Shown here: piece by piece, positions 23,871-35,123 of the stretch
Position numbering within the stretch: position 1 is the stretch's first letter
Layout: every line of letters starts with the position of its first letter
Assembly (NCBI GenBank): GCA_963682025.1
Contig: OY821517.1
Location: 22,841,120 to 22,905,119, forward strand
Direction: 5' to 3'
Length of the DNA: 64,000 nucleotides
Source of the DNA: Cordilura impudica
Taxonomy: Eukaryota > Arthropoda > Insecta > Diptera > Scathophagidae
Position numbers and translations under genes: made by a program
The notes under the pieces: model-generated
Told to the model about the DNA's origin: nothing
What the model saw: only the letters and a program-made list of their open reading frames with translations
Database searches by the model: none

Positions 23871-23950
23871 TTAAAAATCGCCAAAAATAAAAATAAAAAT
23901 CGTCAAAATCAAAAATCGACAAAATCAAAAATCGCTTAAATGAAAAATTG
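23855..23950 (+). repeat. Short AAAATCGCC/AAAATCAA array
   Basis: About ten imperfect 8-12-bp units based on AAAATCG. They form a low-complexity run at the end of satellite locus 1. Confidence 0.75.
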
Positions 23951-24204
23951 CTAAATGATATTCTTAATTCAAGGCCAATAGTTAAGTGTTGCCCGATTTA
24001 ATTTGGAAAATCTATGTTCCTCTTACGGACAGCTATGTATACCTTGCTCCAGAGTTGGAACGAAAAATTTGATAATAATTGCATCGAATGAAAAACAAAA
24101 TATACTGTATAAATTAAATAAAATATTTTAATTGCAAAATACTAACTTCGTAGGAAAAATTGATTATGAAATAAAACATGTCAATAATATTGGATTTTAT
24201 GTAT

Positions 24205-25050
24205 ATAGCAAGGTTCAGAAAATACACACATGAAACACACAATGTTCTGTTCAAAAGCAGCCAACATATATCTTTATTTTCAAATCAGTTATGTGCGTTT
24301 CTAAATTTTCTACGGTGCCCAACACAACCATGACTGTGTTCGTTTTAATATTTCGTTATTTACACGAACATTTTTGTATCACATACTTTTTGTTCCAATC
24401 ACTCATAAAGCACACATTTTTGAGTGTTGCTTTATTTGAAGTTCATGTTCTGGTACGTGTAGTGAAAAAAAAACACAGAACATGTATAATAAACAGGTTC
24501 GAGTTCAGTTATATTTTAAGTCGTGTTGTGGCTCGTGTAGTAAGAAAAAACACAACATGTACAATAAACAGGTTCGAGTTCAGTTATATTTTAAGTCGTG
24601 TTTAAACAGGTTCGAGTTCAGTTATATTTTAAGTCGTGTTTAAAATATAACTGAACTCGAACCTCTTTATTGTACATGTTCTGTTTTTTCTCACTACACG
24701 AGCCACAACACGTCTTAAAATATAACTGAACTCGAACCTGTTTATTGTACATGTTCTGTGTTTTTTTTCACTACACGTACCAGAACATGAACTTCAAATA
24801 AAGCAACACTCAAAAATGTGTGCTTTATGTGTGATTGAAACAAAAAGTATGTGATACAAAAATGTTCGTGTAAATAACGAAATATTAAAACGAACACAGT
24901 CATGGTTGTGTTGTGCACCGAAGAAAATTTAAAAACAAACATAATTGGTATGAAAATAAAAATATGTGTGTGTTGGTCTAAGTTATGTTTGTTTACATAT
25001 ATGTACGAGTTTTTTATTCAGTGTGTGTTTTTTTCTGAACTCTGGTAGAT
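24205..25050. mobile_element. Foldback element / large inverted repeat
   Basis: The two arms are inverted copies of each other, centred near 24635 with a very short loop (GTCGTG). Matching pairs include GTTCAGAAAA...ACACACA at the outer ends (24209 and 25044), ACACAACCATGACTGTGTTC and TTATTTACACGAACATTTTTG. A 36-bp unit starting AACAGGTTCGAGTTCAG occurs three times in the left arm (24492, 24567, 24605) and about twice in the right. The inner 650 bp are nearly perfect. No protein is encoded. The transcript would fold into a long hairpin. Confidence 0.88.
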
Positions 25051-25340
25051 AGTAAAAATATTTTTTTTTAATATTTAATAATATTTCACGAATTCATAAC
25101 TTTCTAATATTTGTTTTTAATTTTTCTTCTTATCTGTTATATTGTTTACATTATATTTATTATGAACTATATGCCGTTTAAAAGGTACTGAAATTATCTA
25201 ATTTTAATTTTATATATATATTTTTTTTTTTTTAATTGACAAAATAATGCATATGAAAATTTTTATAAGAAAAAATTTTAATTATAAACATAATGAGAAA
25301 ATCTATAACAGTTTTGCGAGATGTAATAATCGGTTAAAAA
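25051..25340. other. Non-coding gap
   Basis: A+T-rich, with homopolymer runs. Nothing recognised. Confidence 0.4.
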
Positions 25341-26510
25341 ATATTAAAGCCTGGAATGGGGTCACTAAGACTGGTTATTAAAGGAACTTATTTTTGAGAG
25401 TTCATCTACAACTGCCACCGAAAGTGGAAAAACAGTCGACCAGCAAACCCAATTGACGGATATGGTGAAAGACTCGAAGGCGTAAGCTGCAAAATATCAA
25501 TGAAGAAATTTCTCAAAGAATTATTAAGGACTAATTTTTGCACTAACTTCAACCAACACACGATAAGAAAAATAAAATTGAAATAATTGAAAAAATAGTA
25601 GAACCGAGCACAAGGCGGATAAAGAGGATTTTGTAAAGCATTCCTACATCAATTGAAGATAAGAAATTTAAAGATCAAATTAAAGAACTTCAACCAGTAA
25701 TATTTTAATTTGATGACCAAGACATTGTGTCTCACAATGATTGAAACAAAGTCATCGTCAAGCTGCTTTATATGCCAAAAGACATCAAGTAAATTAAGCC
25801 AACCCCCACCACAAGACGATAGTTTTAAGGAAGCCTACAAATTTGGAATGTCCCCTCTTCATGCTAGAATACGCTTTATGGAGCATATTCTTAAATCGGG
25901 TTATGAATTGGAATTTGGTCAGTTAGGCAAAACAGTGAGAAAAAACAAAGAAAATTAAGAAAGTAGAAAACATAAAAAAAAAACAATTTCAAGAAAAATA
26001 TCTACACCTGGACCTCATAATCGACCAACCAAAACAAGGAGAATGAAACTCAAATGATAGAAATACTGCAAGGAGATTTTTTTCCGATCCAGAAACCGAA
26101 AGCATCTATCACAGGTGTAGATCATGAATTAATAAGACGACTCAAAATCATATTACAAGTTCTAGCATGCAGCAGAAAGATAATTGCAAAAAAAATTTGG
26201 AGAGAAAATTTGACGCCAATGAAACAGCTAAACTTTATAAAGAAAAATACTCTTGGAAATATATGCCATCCACAGTTCAAACCAATGAGGAAACGCAAGA
26301 AAAAAGGAACACAGACTACAGAAAAATTTTGAGATGTTGCACAAATGAAGACCTTATCACTGTGCACTTCAGATCCATATATGTCCAGCATTCGACAAAA
26401 ATGGAAAACTGCCTCTACTGAATTAGACGAAAAAGCTAAACAGCTTCTAGAAGATGAAAATCAAGTCTGTTTAGAAGAAATATTTACTAAAATTGTTTGA
26501 TTTAAAGTAG
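25340..26510 (+). pseudogene. Transposase relic resembling RAG1/Transib proteins
   Basis: Segments in several + frames recall a repeated insect protein family. A Cys pair (SCFICQKTSSK, about 25757) is followed by FGMSPLHARIRFMEHILKSG (about 25840-25905), then NDRNTARRFFSDPE (about 26053-26094), then ITGVDHELIRRLKIILQVLAC. Next are TAKLYKEKYSWKYMPSTV (about 26223-26278) and SDPYMSSIRQKWKTASTELD (about 26369-26430), with a natural stop near 26498. The GN-x-AR and LH-x-x-I-x-x-F spacing recalls the end of RAG1 and Transib cores. This family link is from memory and needs a profile search. At least three frameshifts are present and the region around the last catalytic Glu appears deleted. Confidence 0.5.
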
Positions 26511-26607
26511 TTTTTCAATACACTAACAATAAGTTGTACTCTTTTTTACATAGTTAACAATTTTTCTTGATTTAGAAATTTATACATTTTATAAATTTAC
26601 AATAAAA

Positions 26608-27415
26608 ACAAGTAAGAAAATTATAGTCGGTCTAGACCGACTATACGATACCCTATACCATATGTTTAGAGAACCTATCTCTTAGGCCAAACTAACTGGA
26701 CATAGAAAATAAGATAAACCAAATTTGAGTGGGATTTTTATTAATTTTTTTGGCTGCAGACATGAAAAAGTTCATATCGGATGCTATATCTATATGGGGA
26801 CTAGGCCTAAAATTGGATCGATCCTGATATGTTTGGTAAGATCTCTTGTATTTTGCAAAAATATATACAAACAAAATTTTAAAGGAATCAGTGCAATATT
26901 TTTTTTTTTTTTTTTTTGATAGATTTAAGTGTAGATCGAGAAGCAGCTATACATGGGGCCTATGAGTAAGGTTTGTCTCATAGGGATAATTTTTGGACTA
27001 CTCATTAATGGATGTAATTAATGTATAAAAACCCAATTTGAGTAAGATATATACGATAATTTGGATCTTATGACAATTTATGTCGATTTCATAGGGGTCA
27101 TTTGTATGGGGGCTAGGTCTGAACATGTACCGATTTTCACCAATTTCAATAGCGTTCACCCCATGGCTTATTAATAAAGCTTATATACCAAATTTCATCA
27201 AAATATATTCATATTTGCGACCTGTAGTTTGATTACAATGTTTACATGGACACACAGACGGACGGACGGACAGACGGACATTGCTATTTCGACTCAAAAA
27301 GTGATTCTGAGTCGATCGGTACAATTAAAGATGGGTCTAGGACGAATATTTTTGGTTGTTACAAACAGCAGCACAAAGTCATTATACCCAAACCACATAG
27401 TGGTATAGGGTATAA
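26608..27415 (+). mobile_element. Family A element, copy A9
   Basis: Whole copy with a perfect 5' hairpin and a GGGTATAA end. It has the GACTCA/TGAGTC form of the internal hairpin. An expanded poly-T run interrupts it near 26900-26920. Confidence 0.88.
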
Positions 27416-27767
27416 TTAATATAGAAATATTTAAAAAGACAATAAAAAATTATTTAACTAAAGTAAAAATATACGACTTATTCATTGAAACTTCTCTATC
27501 TTGAATCAGGTAACTTTTACGTTCGCTGATTAATAAAATATATTTAAACTCGGGCTTTAACAAAAAAAAATCCAACTTTTGGCACTTGTGAACATTAGGA
27601 CTAAAAAGTTTACGTGGGCCACGGTTTGGCATTTTCTGTCAATATTTAACTTACAAAATTTTTAGAAAGTATTAGTTGTAAAAACTGAAAAAATAAGACA
27701 TTATATAAAAAAAAAACCTTTTTTTAATCTATTAACACTTCACTTTTGTACTAAAATTCAACTAAAA
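27416..27767. other. Non-coding gap
   Basis: A+T-rich. The minus frame at 27450-27632 has no recognised domain. Confidence 0.4.
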
Positions 27768-28183
27768 ACAAGTAAGAAAATTATAGTCGGTCTAGACCGA
27801 CTATATAATATCCTATACCATGGTTTAAGGACCCAGTCTCTTCGGTCCAACTATATGCTTATAGAAAATAAGCATAAAGCAAATTTGAGTGGCATTTTTA
27901 TTAACTTTTTTGGCTGCAGATATGAAAAAGTTCATATCGGATGCTATATTTATATGGGGCCTAGGTCGAAAAATGTACCGATCCTGACCATATTTGGTAA
28001 AGTCACTTATATTTTGAAAAAATATTTACAAACCAAAAAATTTATGCAATATATTTGTTTTTTGATATATTTAAGTGAATATTGGGAAGCGGCGATATCT
28101 GGGGGCTATGACAAAGAATTGCCTCATAGGGCTTATTTTTGCACAACTGATAAATGGATGTAATAAACACACATGAACCCAAT
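27768..28183 (+). mobile_element. Family A element, copy A10 (5' half)
   Basis: It has the normal 5' end and hairpin. It stops at the CATGAACCCAAT segment, where the sequence changes to a locus that is duplicated at 30267. Confidence 0.85.
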
Positions 28184-28234
28184 ATTATATTGGATGGGCC
28201 TTGCAAATTCTTTACATATTATGTCCCATTTTTT

Positions 28235-29003
28235 TTATACCCTATACCACTATGTGGTTTGGGTATAATGACTTTGTGCTGCTGTTTGTAACTACCATAA
28301 ATATTTGACCTAGACCCATCTTTTATTATACCCATCGAATCAGAATCACTAACTGATTCCACTTAACGATGTCCGTCCGTCCGTCCGTCCGTCCGTCCGT
28401 CTGTGTGTCCATGTAAAGATTGTAATCAAACTGCAGGTCGCAAATATGAATATATTTAGATGAAATTTGGTATATAAGCTTTTATCGGCGATGGGATGAA
28501 CGCTGTTGAAATTTGTGAGATTCGGTCCATGTTCAGACCTAGCCCCCATACAAATGACCCCTATGAAATCGACATAAATTGCCATAAGATCAAAATTGTC
28601 ATATAGATCTTACTCAAATTGGGTTTGTATGCGTTTATTACATCCATTAATGGGTAGTCCAAAAATGATCCCTATGGGACAACTCTTAGTCATAGACCCC
28701 ATATAGAGCTGCTTCCCGATCTTCACTTAAATCTATCAAAAAACAAAAATATTGCACTGATTCTTCTCAAATTTTGTTTGTATATATTCTTGCAAACTAC
28801 AAGTGACTTTACCAAACATAGTCAGGATCGGTCCATTTTTGGGCCTAGTGCCCATATAGATATAGCATCCGATATGAACTTTTTCATATCTGCAGCCAAA
28901 AAAATTAATAAAAATCCCACTCAAATTTGGTTTATGCTTATTTTCTATGTCCAGTTAGTTGGGCCTATGAGATAGGGCTCTAAACGCATAATTTTCTTAC
29001 TTG
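28235..29003 (-). mobile_element. Family A element, copy A11 (with related empty site)
   Basis: It runs from TTATACCCTATACC to CTTACTTG. The 5' hairpin and the subterminal ATACCCTATACC are deleted (AACGCATAATTTTCTTAC). Its flanks (TTATGTCCCAT...GTTTCTTTGGCTT) lie side by side, uninterrupted, at 30267-30366. Confidence 0.9.
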
Positions 29004-29053
29004 TTTTTTTTTCGTTTCTTTGGCTTAAATGTGAAAAATCAACAAAAAAAAAA

Positions 29054-29782
29054 ACAAGTAAGAAAATTATAGTCGGTCGAGACCGACTATATGATACCCT
29101 ATACCATGCGTTTAGATACCCTATATCTTCCGTCCCATTAAGTGGATTTAGAAAATAAGCATAAACCAAATTTGAGTGGGATTTTTATTAATTTTTCTAT
29201 ATGGGGACTAGGCCCAAAAATGGACCGATCCTGACTATGTTTGGTAAAGTCTCTTGTGTTTTGCAAAAATATATACAAACAAAATTTGAGAAGAATCAGT
29301 GCAATATTTTTGTTTTTTAATAGATTTAAGTGAAAATCGGGAAGCGGCGATACCTGGGGACTATGACAAAGAATTGCCACAAAGCGTTTATTTTTGCACA
29401 ACTGATAAATGGATATAATAAACACACACGAACCCAATTTGACCGAGATCTATTTGATAATTTGGATCTTATGGCAATTTAAGTCGATTTCATAGGGGTA
29501 ATTTGTATGGGGACTAGGTCTCAACATGGACCGAATTTCACCAATTTCAATAACGTTCATCCTATGGCCTATAAAATATTATATACTAAATTTCATTAAA
29601 ATATATTCATATTTGCGACCTGTAGTTTGATTACAAGGTTTACATGGACACACAGACGGACGGACGGACATCGCTAAATCGACTCAGAAAGTGATTCTGA
29701 GCCGATCGCTTTAATAAAAAATGGGTCTAGTTCAAATATTTTTGGTAGTTACAAACAGCAGCACAAAGTCATTATACCCAAA
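29054..29782 (+). mobile_element. Family A element, copy A12 (3' hairpin missing)
   Basis: The 5' end and hairpin are present. An internal deletion removes the ATATGAAAAAGTTCATAT hairpin near 29196. It ends at CATTATACCCAAA, next to a BEL/Pao fragment. The internal hairpin is GACTCA/TGAGCC, with one mispair. Confidence 0.85.
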
Positions 29783-29789
29783 TGAAAAC

Positions 29790-30250
29790 GTATTTTAAAC
29801 CTTCCTAACTTTGTTTATTATCGGTCGATATTTGCGTTTTATGGCAAAAATTAAAGGCCAAAGTACCACCTACCCAACAGAAGAAACCGGCTGAACTCAG
29901 AATATTAATTAGTTCATTGTGATTACGAATAGCTTCTTCGCCCGCTAGGATATCATCAATATACATCTGATTCAACAAAATCTCAGAAGCTGCAGGGTAA
30001 TAAGATTTACAATCTTGTGTTAGCCTCCTCAAAGTTTGACCGACAGTTCATACCGAAGGTGACGGTGTTCAATTCAAAATCTTCAACTTTATCATTGGAG
30101 TTTTTGCGGAACTTAAATGAGGACTGATCAGGGTTTATCGAAATCTGCCTAAAAATTTGTTCTTTGTCGGCATTAAAATCATATCGAAAAAATCCAATCA
30201 AAAGTTATGGATTTTTGACCGCCTTTTCGTGAAATGGTCCACTGTGCGCC
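29790..30250 (-). pseudogene. BEL/Pao retrotransposon RT fragment
   Basis: The minus strand reads EQIFRQISINPDQSSF, LNTVTFGMNCRSN and, in the next frame, LLNQMYIDDILAGEE. These match the BEL/Pao reverse transcriptase (the L-N-T-V-T-F-G-x-N-C signature and the YxDD catalytic box). It is about 150 codons with a frameshift or deletion between the blocks, flanked on both sides by family A copies. Confidence 0.75.
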
Positions 30251-30266
30251 GTACAAAACCCAAATC

Positions 30267-30366
30267 GTACAAGTCTTATATTATATTGGATGGGCCTTGC
30301 AAATTCTTTACATATTATGTCCCATTTTTTTTTTGTTTCTTTGGCTTAAATGTGAAAAATCAACAA
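30267..30366. repeat. Related empty site for copy A11
   Basis: About 100 bp from TTATATTGGATGGGCC to GTGAAAAATCAAC match 28184-28234 joined to 29004-29052. Here the target poly-T tract (10 T) is unbroken. Confidence 0.85.
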
Positions 30367-30369
30367 AAA

Positions 30370-31125
30370 ACAAGTAAAAAAATTATAGTCGGTCTAGACC
30401 GACTATACGATACCCTATACCTTGCGTTTAGAGACCCTATCTCTCAGGCCGAACTAACTGTATATAGAAAATAAGCATAAACCAAATTTGAGTGGGATTT
30501 TTATTAATTTTTTTGTCTGCAGATATGAAAAAGATCATATCGAATGCTATATCTATGTGGGGACTGGGCCCAAAAATGGACCAATCCTGACCATATTTGG
30601 TAAAGTCACTTATATTTTGAAAAAATATATACAAACCAAATTAGAGAAAAATCTGTGCAATATTTTTGTTTTTTGAAGATCGGGAAGCAGCTCTATATGG
30701 TTCCTATGGCTAAGAGTTGTCCCATAGGGATCATTTTCGGACTACTCATTAATGGACGTAATAAACGCATACAAACCTAATTTGAGTAAGATCTATATGA
30801 CAATTTGGATCTTGTGGCAATTTATGTCTATTTCATAGGGGTCATTTGTATGGGGGCTAGGTCTGAACATGGACCGATTCTCACCACTTTTAACAGCGTT
30901 CATCCTATGTGCGATAACAGATTACATACCAAATTTCATCAGAATATATTCCTATTTGCGACCTGCAGTTTGATTACAAAGTTTACATGAACACACAGAC
31001 GGACGGACGGATGGACGGACATCGTTAAATCGAATCACATAGATGGGGCTAGGTCAAATATTTTTGGTAGTTACAAACAGCAGCACAAAGTCATTATACC
31101 CAAACCACATAGTGGTATAGGGTAT
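30370..31125 (+). mobile_element. Family A element, copy A13
   Basis: Whole copy, GGAC run at about 31000-31020. The second arm of the internal hairpin is deleted (AATCGAATCACATAGATGG). Confidence 0.87.
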
Positions 31126-31755
31126 AGGGTCGTAAGTATTCTATAACATATCCAAATGTCATCTCTATCTGCGGATGCCTCCCATGAAACCTTCCTTGTT
31201 AGTCCCCATATTTTGTGTAGACTAAATTACATCTGACATGAACATAAACATATTTCAAGGAAACGAATAACATGTGTTCCTAGGCCGAATCTTACTTTCT
31301 TGCTATTTTATTTCTAAAGAATTTTCCAAAATGCAACAACAGTTTTATTGATTCGACACAATGTGCAGGAATTCAATGAATACCCAGTAAAATTTGTATA
31401 CATCTGACTCCTACATAATTTGTTCTACCAGTTTGCCCACCAATTCAAAAGAAAAGGTATAAAACTATTTTCTGGACTGATTCTAGTTTAGAGAAAAATT
31501 ACAGGTTGCAAATGGGGTAATGAATTAATGAATACGTCTAATTTAATTAAAACGTTGACAACACAGGTTTTGCGGGGCAAAATTCTTCTCATTTGAAATT
31601 GTTTTTGAGTTGAGAAACTTTTATATATACATATATTTATATCAATGGAAAAACTGGTTATAAACCAATAATTCGTAACAAAAACTAAGTATTCAGCGTT
31701 TCGCGCAGATCATTTTCATATTGGCTACCGATTGCAAAACATCAGCTACTACAAT
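31126..31755 (+). promoter_or_regulatory. Upstream region of the dehydrogenase gene
   Basis: Repeat-free DNA between A13 and the gene. A TATATATACATATATTTAT run lies at 31622-31640, and ATTCAGCGTTTCGCG at about 31690 could hold the start site (TCAG-type initiator). This is inference from position, and no element is conclusive. Confidence 0.3.
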
Positions 31756-32927
31756 ATGAATAGAAATAATATTCGAATACATTTTATATACACACTGCAT
31801 GTAATTATTCTAGTTACGTTGTATCCAATAATCATTTGTTTTGTTATTATCAAATCGCTATTTAAAAGATCCAAAGAAAAATGCATTGCAGGAGAAGTGG
31901 CAGTTGTAACTGGAGCGGCTCAGGGTTTGGGTAAGGACATATCGGAAGAATTGGCTAAACGGGGTTGTCATATTGCTGTAGTTGATGTTAATGAGAATTT
32001 GGCTAACAAGGCAGCATATTTTATAACAAAAACTTATAAAGTGGAAACAAGAGCATATAAGGTAAGAAAGTGTTATTAAACAATTAATTTAATATAATTT
32101 TTTATTAAATATTCATACGTAATAAAACATTTGAAAAATTTAAAATTATAAATTTTCTCTCCAGGTTGATGTCTCCAATTACCAACAACTACTAAAGCTA
32201 AATTCCGACATCTCTAAGGATTTAGGAAATGTCACCATTCTTATCAATAATGCCGGTTTAATCTTTTTATCTGACATTAGCCAACCTCGGCCGGAGGAAA
32301 TTCAACAATTAGTAAATGTTAACATTACATCACATCTATGGATTAATCAAATATTTTTACCAAAAATGAAAGAACTAAATCATGGTCATATAGTAGCCAT
32401 TAGTTCTTTGGCAGCCCTCTTTCCCATACCTTTATTGAGGTTTTATGCTCCCACCAAAAGTGCTATACGTTCGTATATGTCATCACTGAGAATGCAATTA
32501 AAATCGGAAAAAGCAAATATTCAAATATCAACTATTATGCCAACGTTTTTAACAACAAATCAAGCTACAAACGACATCATGACGACCACTGGCTTATGCA
32601 AATTATATCCCTTAATGGATGGTCAAGTGGTGGCAAAACAAATAGTAGATGGCATATTGAGAGGTGTTGAAGAACTTACCATACCAAGAATAGCTAGTAT
32701 TGGTTATAAACTAATGGAGTAAGTCGTATTTTAAAGAAAAGAAATTCTTGAAAAAAAAATTTTTTTAAAACTTTTTAAATACTTTTTGTTGCTCTAGAAT
32801 TTTACCCTCGGAAATTCGGGATCAATTATGGCTGATATTGGATGGTAATAGATGGGAAACGATTAACAATACCACAGATATTGTGGACATTTTACTCAAC
32901 TCTAAACAACAACAAGCTCTTAATTAG
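31756..32927 (+). CDS. Membrane-anchored short-chain dehydrogenase/reductase (SDR16C / retinol dehydrogenase-like)
   Basis: Three exons: 31756-32061, 32165-32718 and 32798-32927. They are split by introns of 103 and 79 bp with GTAAGA..CCAG and GTAAGT..CTAG borders. The phases join cleanly into 329 residues ending at TAG. Residues 11-33 form one hydrophobic helix, expected to anchor the enzyme in the ER or lipid-droplet membrane. The Rossmann fold has TGAAQGLG (52-59), the adenine-pocket Asp104 and NNAG (130-133). The catalytic set is Asn155, Ser183, Tyr196 and Lys200 (YAPTK). All are intact, so it is probably an active NAD(P)-dependent oxidoreductase. Length and motifs fit SDR16C enzymes that act on retinoids, steroids or similar lipids; the substrate is inferred. 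A TTG eight codons upstream is in frame, but the ATG at 31756 is preferred. Confidence 0.92.
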
Positions 32928-33190
32928 TGTGTAGAATGTAAAAAATTTTTGCGTAAATAACATTCTTACCAAGATATTTTTTTAATACCAAAACAATAGT
33001 TTTGAGTTGATTTTCCTTTAAAAAATATTAAGATTTTCAAGTCTAAAATTTGAAAGGTCAGAAGATCGCCATGTACCAATAGTCGCCATTTTTTGAGTTA
33101 CACTGTAAATAAATAAGAATAACGATAGTTATTTATTTAAATAGGATCTTCTTTTAAGTGCAAATATACCTATTTCTCTAAGTAGTGATT
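32928..33190 (+). other. 3' flank of the dehydrogenase gene
   Basis: Probably the 3' untranslated region at first. Candidate AATAAA-type signals lie at about 33108-33115 (GTAAATAAATAAG). No repeat until the inverted-repeat element at 33195. Confidence 0.4.
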
Positions 33191-33194
33191 AAAT

Positions 33195-33941
33195 CTATGG
33201 TTTCCATTTTTGTCAGTTTTGAGTTAACGATGCCAAATATAATAATTTTTAACTCTCTTTACATGTGTTAAATTTAAAAAAAAAAAAATATTGACCATTT
33301 CTGAGTTTTTTCTTTAAATAACGACGTAACTTAAATGTTTATTAAATTAATTTGCAGCACAAACGACGTATGTCAACCTACGTTTGATCGCTGACAAATT
33401 ATTTTCTCAGAAAACGACACATAGCGACATACGTTGTTAATAATGAAAAAAAATGCAAAATAACTTTGGATTATTTTTCAGTTTATAACCACTTATAAAA
33501 ACTTGTGTGTTTATTTCTGTTATTTTTTGTCACTATTATTCTTGATACGTTGTTATATTCTCATCCTAAGTCCCGTTAACTTTTTGTTGACGAACAAAAA
33601 AATCCATTTTTCAAGCAACAGCAACTTATGTCTACATGGGTGGTTGAATTGGTAGTTTTCTTTTTCAAAGAAAACGCCGTTTGTCAACATAAGTTGTTTT
33701 ATCTGCACACACTTTAAGTGTTAGTTACATATTGTTCTTTTCGTCCTTCTCTAGGACCTATTCCTCTGAAGATTTTTGACTCAAAATTTTATATAAAGCA
33801 TTTATTGCCCATATCTATAGGACTGTTAAATAAAAGGCTCTAAAAACTTTATATCGAGCCCATAAATTCAAATATAACTTTTTTTGGCTCCCCTCAACAT
33901 TTTGATTTTCTGACATACGCGGTTATTCTAGAAAACCACAG
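33195..33941. mobile_element. Inverted-repeat element M, copy M1 (4-bp TSD AAAT)
   Basis: The right end GACATACGCGGTTATTCTAG...CCACAG is intact. In the left end about 20 bp of the matching repeat are deleted (CTATGGTTT joined to CCATTTTTGTC). AAAT flanks both sides (33191-33194 and 33942-33945). The interior holds two further inverted-repeat pairs. No open frame is recognisable. Confidence 0.8.
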
Positions 33942-33945
33942 AAAT

Positions 33946-34347
33946 GTGATTGATATGAGTCTTTTGATCTTTTTTCCTACTCACTCAGTGGCAGTCTTTT
34001 AACATGTGGGGTAAATGTTGTATTTTAAGTTATTTTTTAGTGCTAATGCTAACTTAAACTAATAGTTAATCATAATAATTTAGGTAATATTTTAAACAAA
34101 GCGGTTTTTTATGGATAGAAATAAATTAAAATATTGCGTTTAATGTGGAAGATTTAATAAAAATATTTTTTTTTCTAATTTTAATGGATGCCGACATTAG
34201 GAACAAAAATTTCTATGATTTTCAATGGTCGGCATGGGGGGTGACGACTACTGGAAAATTTGTGTTTTCTCATATTAAGCTCAAATTCTAGAAAACTGTT
34301 TATTACTCATCTAACTTGCCATCGGTTATAAAGCAAATGAATTTAAA
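33946..34347. other. Non-coding gap
   Basis: A+T-rich. A GCCGACATTAGG...GGTCGGCATGGG stretch at about 34190-34240 has a weak counterpart near 37767-37830. Nothing else seen. Confidence 0.35.
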
Positions 34348-35123
34348 ACAAGTAAGAAAATTATAGTCGGTCTAGCCCGACTATACGATACCCTATACCA
34401 TGGTTTAGAGACCCTATCTCTTCGGTCCAACTAATCGGATATAGCGGATAAGCATAAACCAAATTTGAGTGGCATTTTTATTAATTTTTTGGCTGCAGAT
34501 ATGAAAAAGTTCATATCGGATGATATGTCTATATGGGGACTAGGTCCAAAAATGGACCGATCCTGACCATATTTGGTAAAGTCACTTATACTTTGAAAAA
34601 ATATATACGAACCAAATTTTAGAAAAATCTGTGAAATATTTTTGTATTTTGATAGATTTAAGTAAAGATCGGGGCCTATGCCTAAGAATTTTCCTATAGG
34701 GATAATTTTTGGACTACTCACTAATGGATGTAATAAACACATACAAACAATTTGAATGAGATCTATATGATAATTTGGAACTTATGGCAATTTATGTCGA
34801 TTTCATAGGGGTCATTAGTATGGGGACTAGGTTTGAACATAGACCGATTCCCACCAATTTCAATAGCGTTCATCCCATGGCCGATGAAGCTTATATACCA
34901 ACTGTCATCAAAATATGTTCATATTTGCGACATGTAGTTTGATTAAAAGGTTTACATGGACACACAGACGGACGGACGGACGGACGGCCATTGCTATTTC
35001 GACTCAAAAAGTAATTCTGAGTCGATCGGTATAATTAAAGATGGGTCTAGGACGAATATTTTTGGTTGTTACAAAGAGCACCACAAATTCATTATACCCA
35101 AACCACATAGTGGTATAGGGTAT
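34348..35123 (+). mobile_element. Family A element, copy A14
   Basis: Whole copy. GACTCA/TGAGTC hairpin form, GGAC run at about 34970-34987. Its 3' terminus leads directly into copy A15. Confidence 0.88.
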
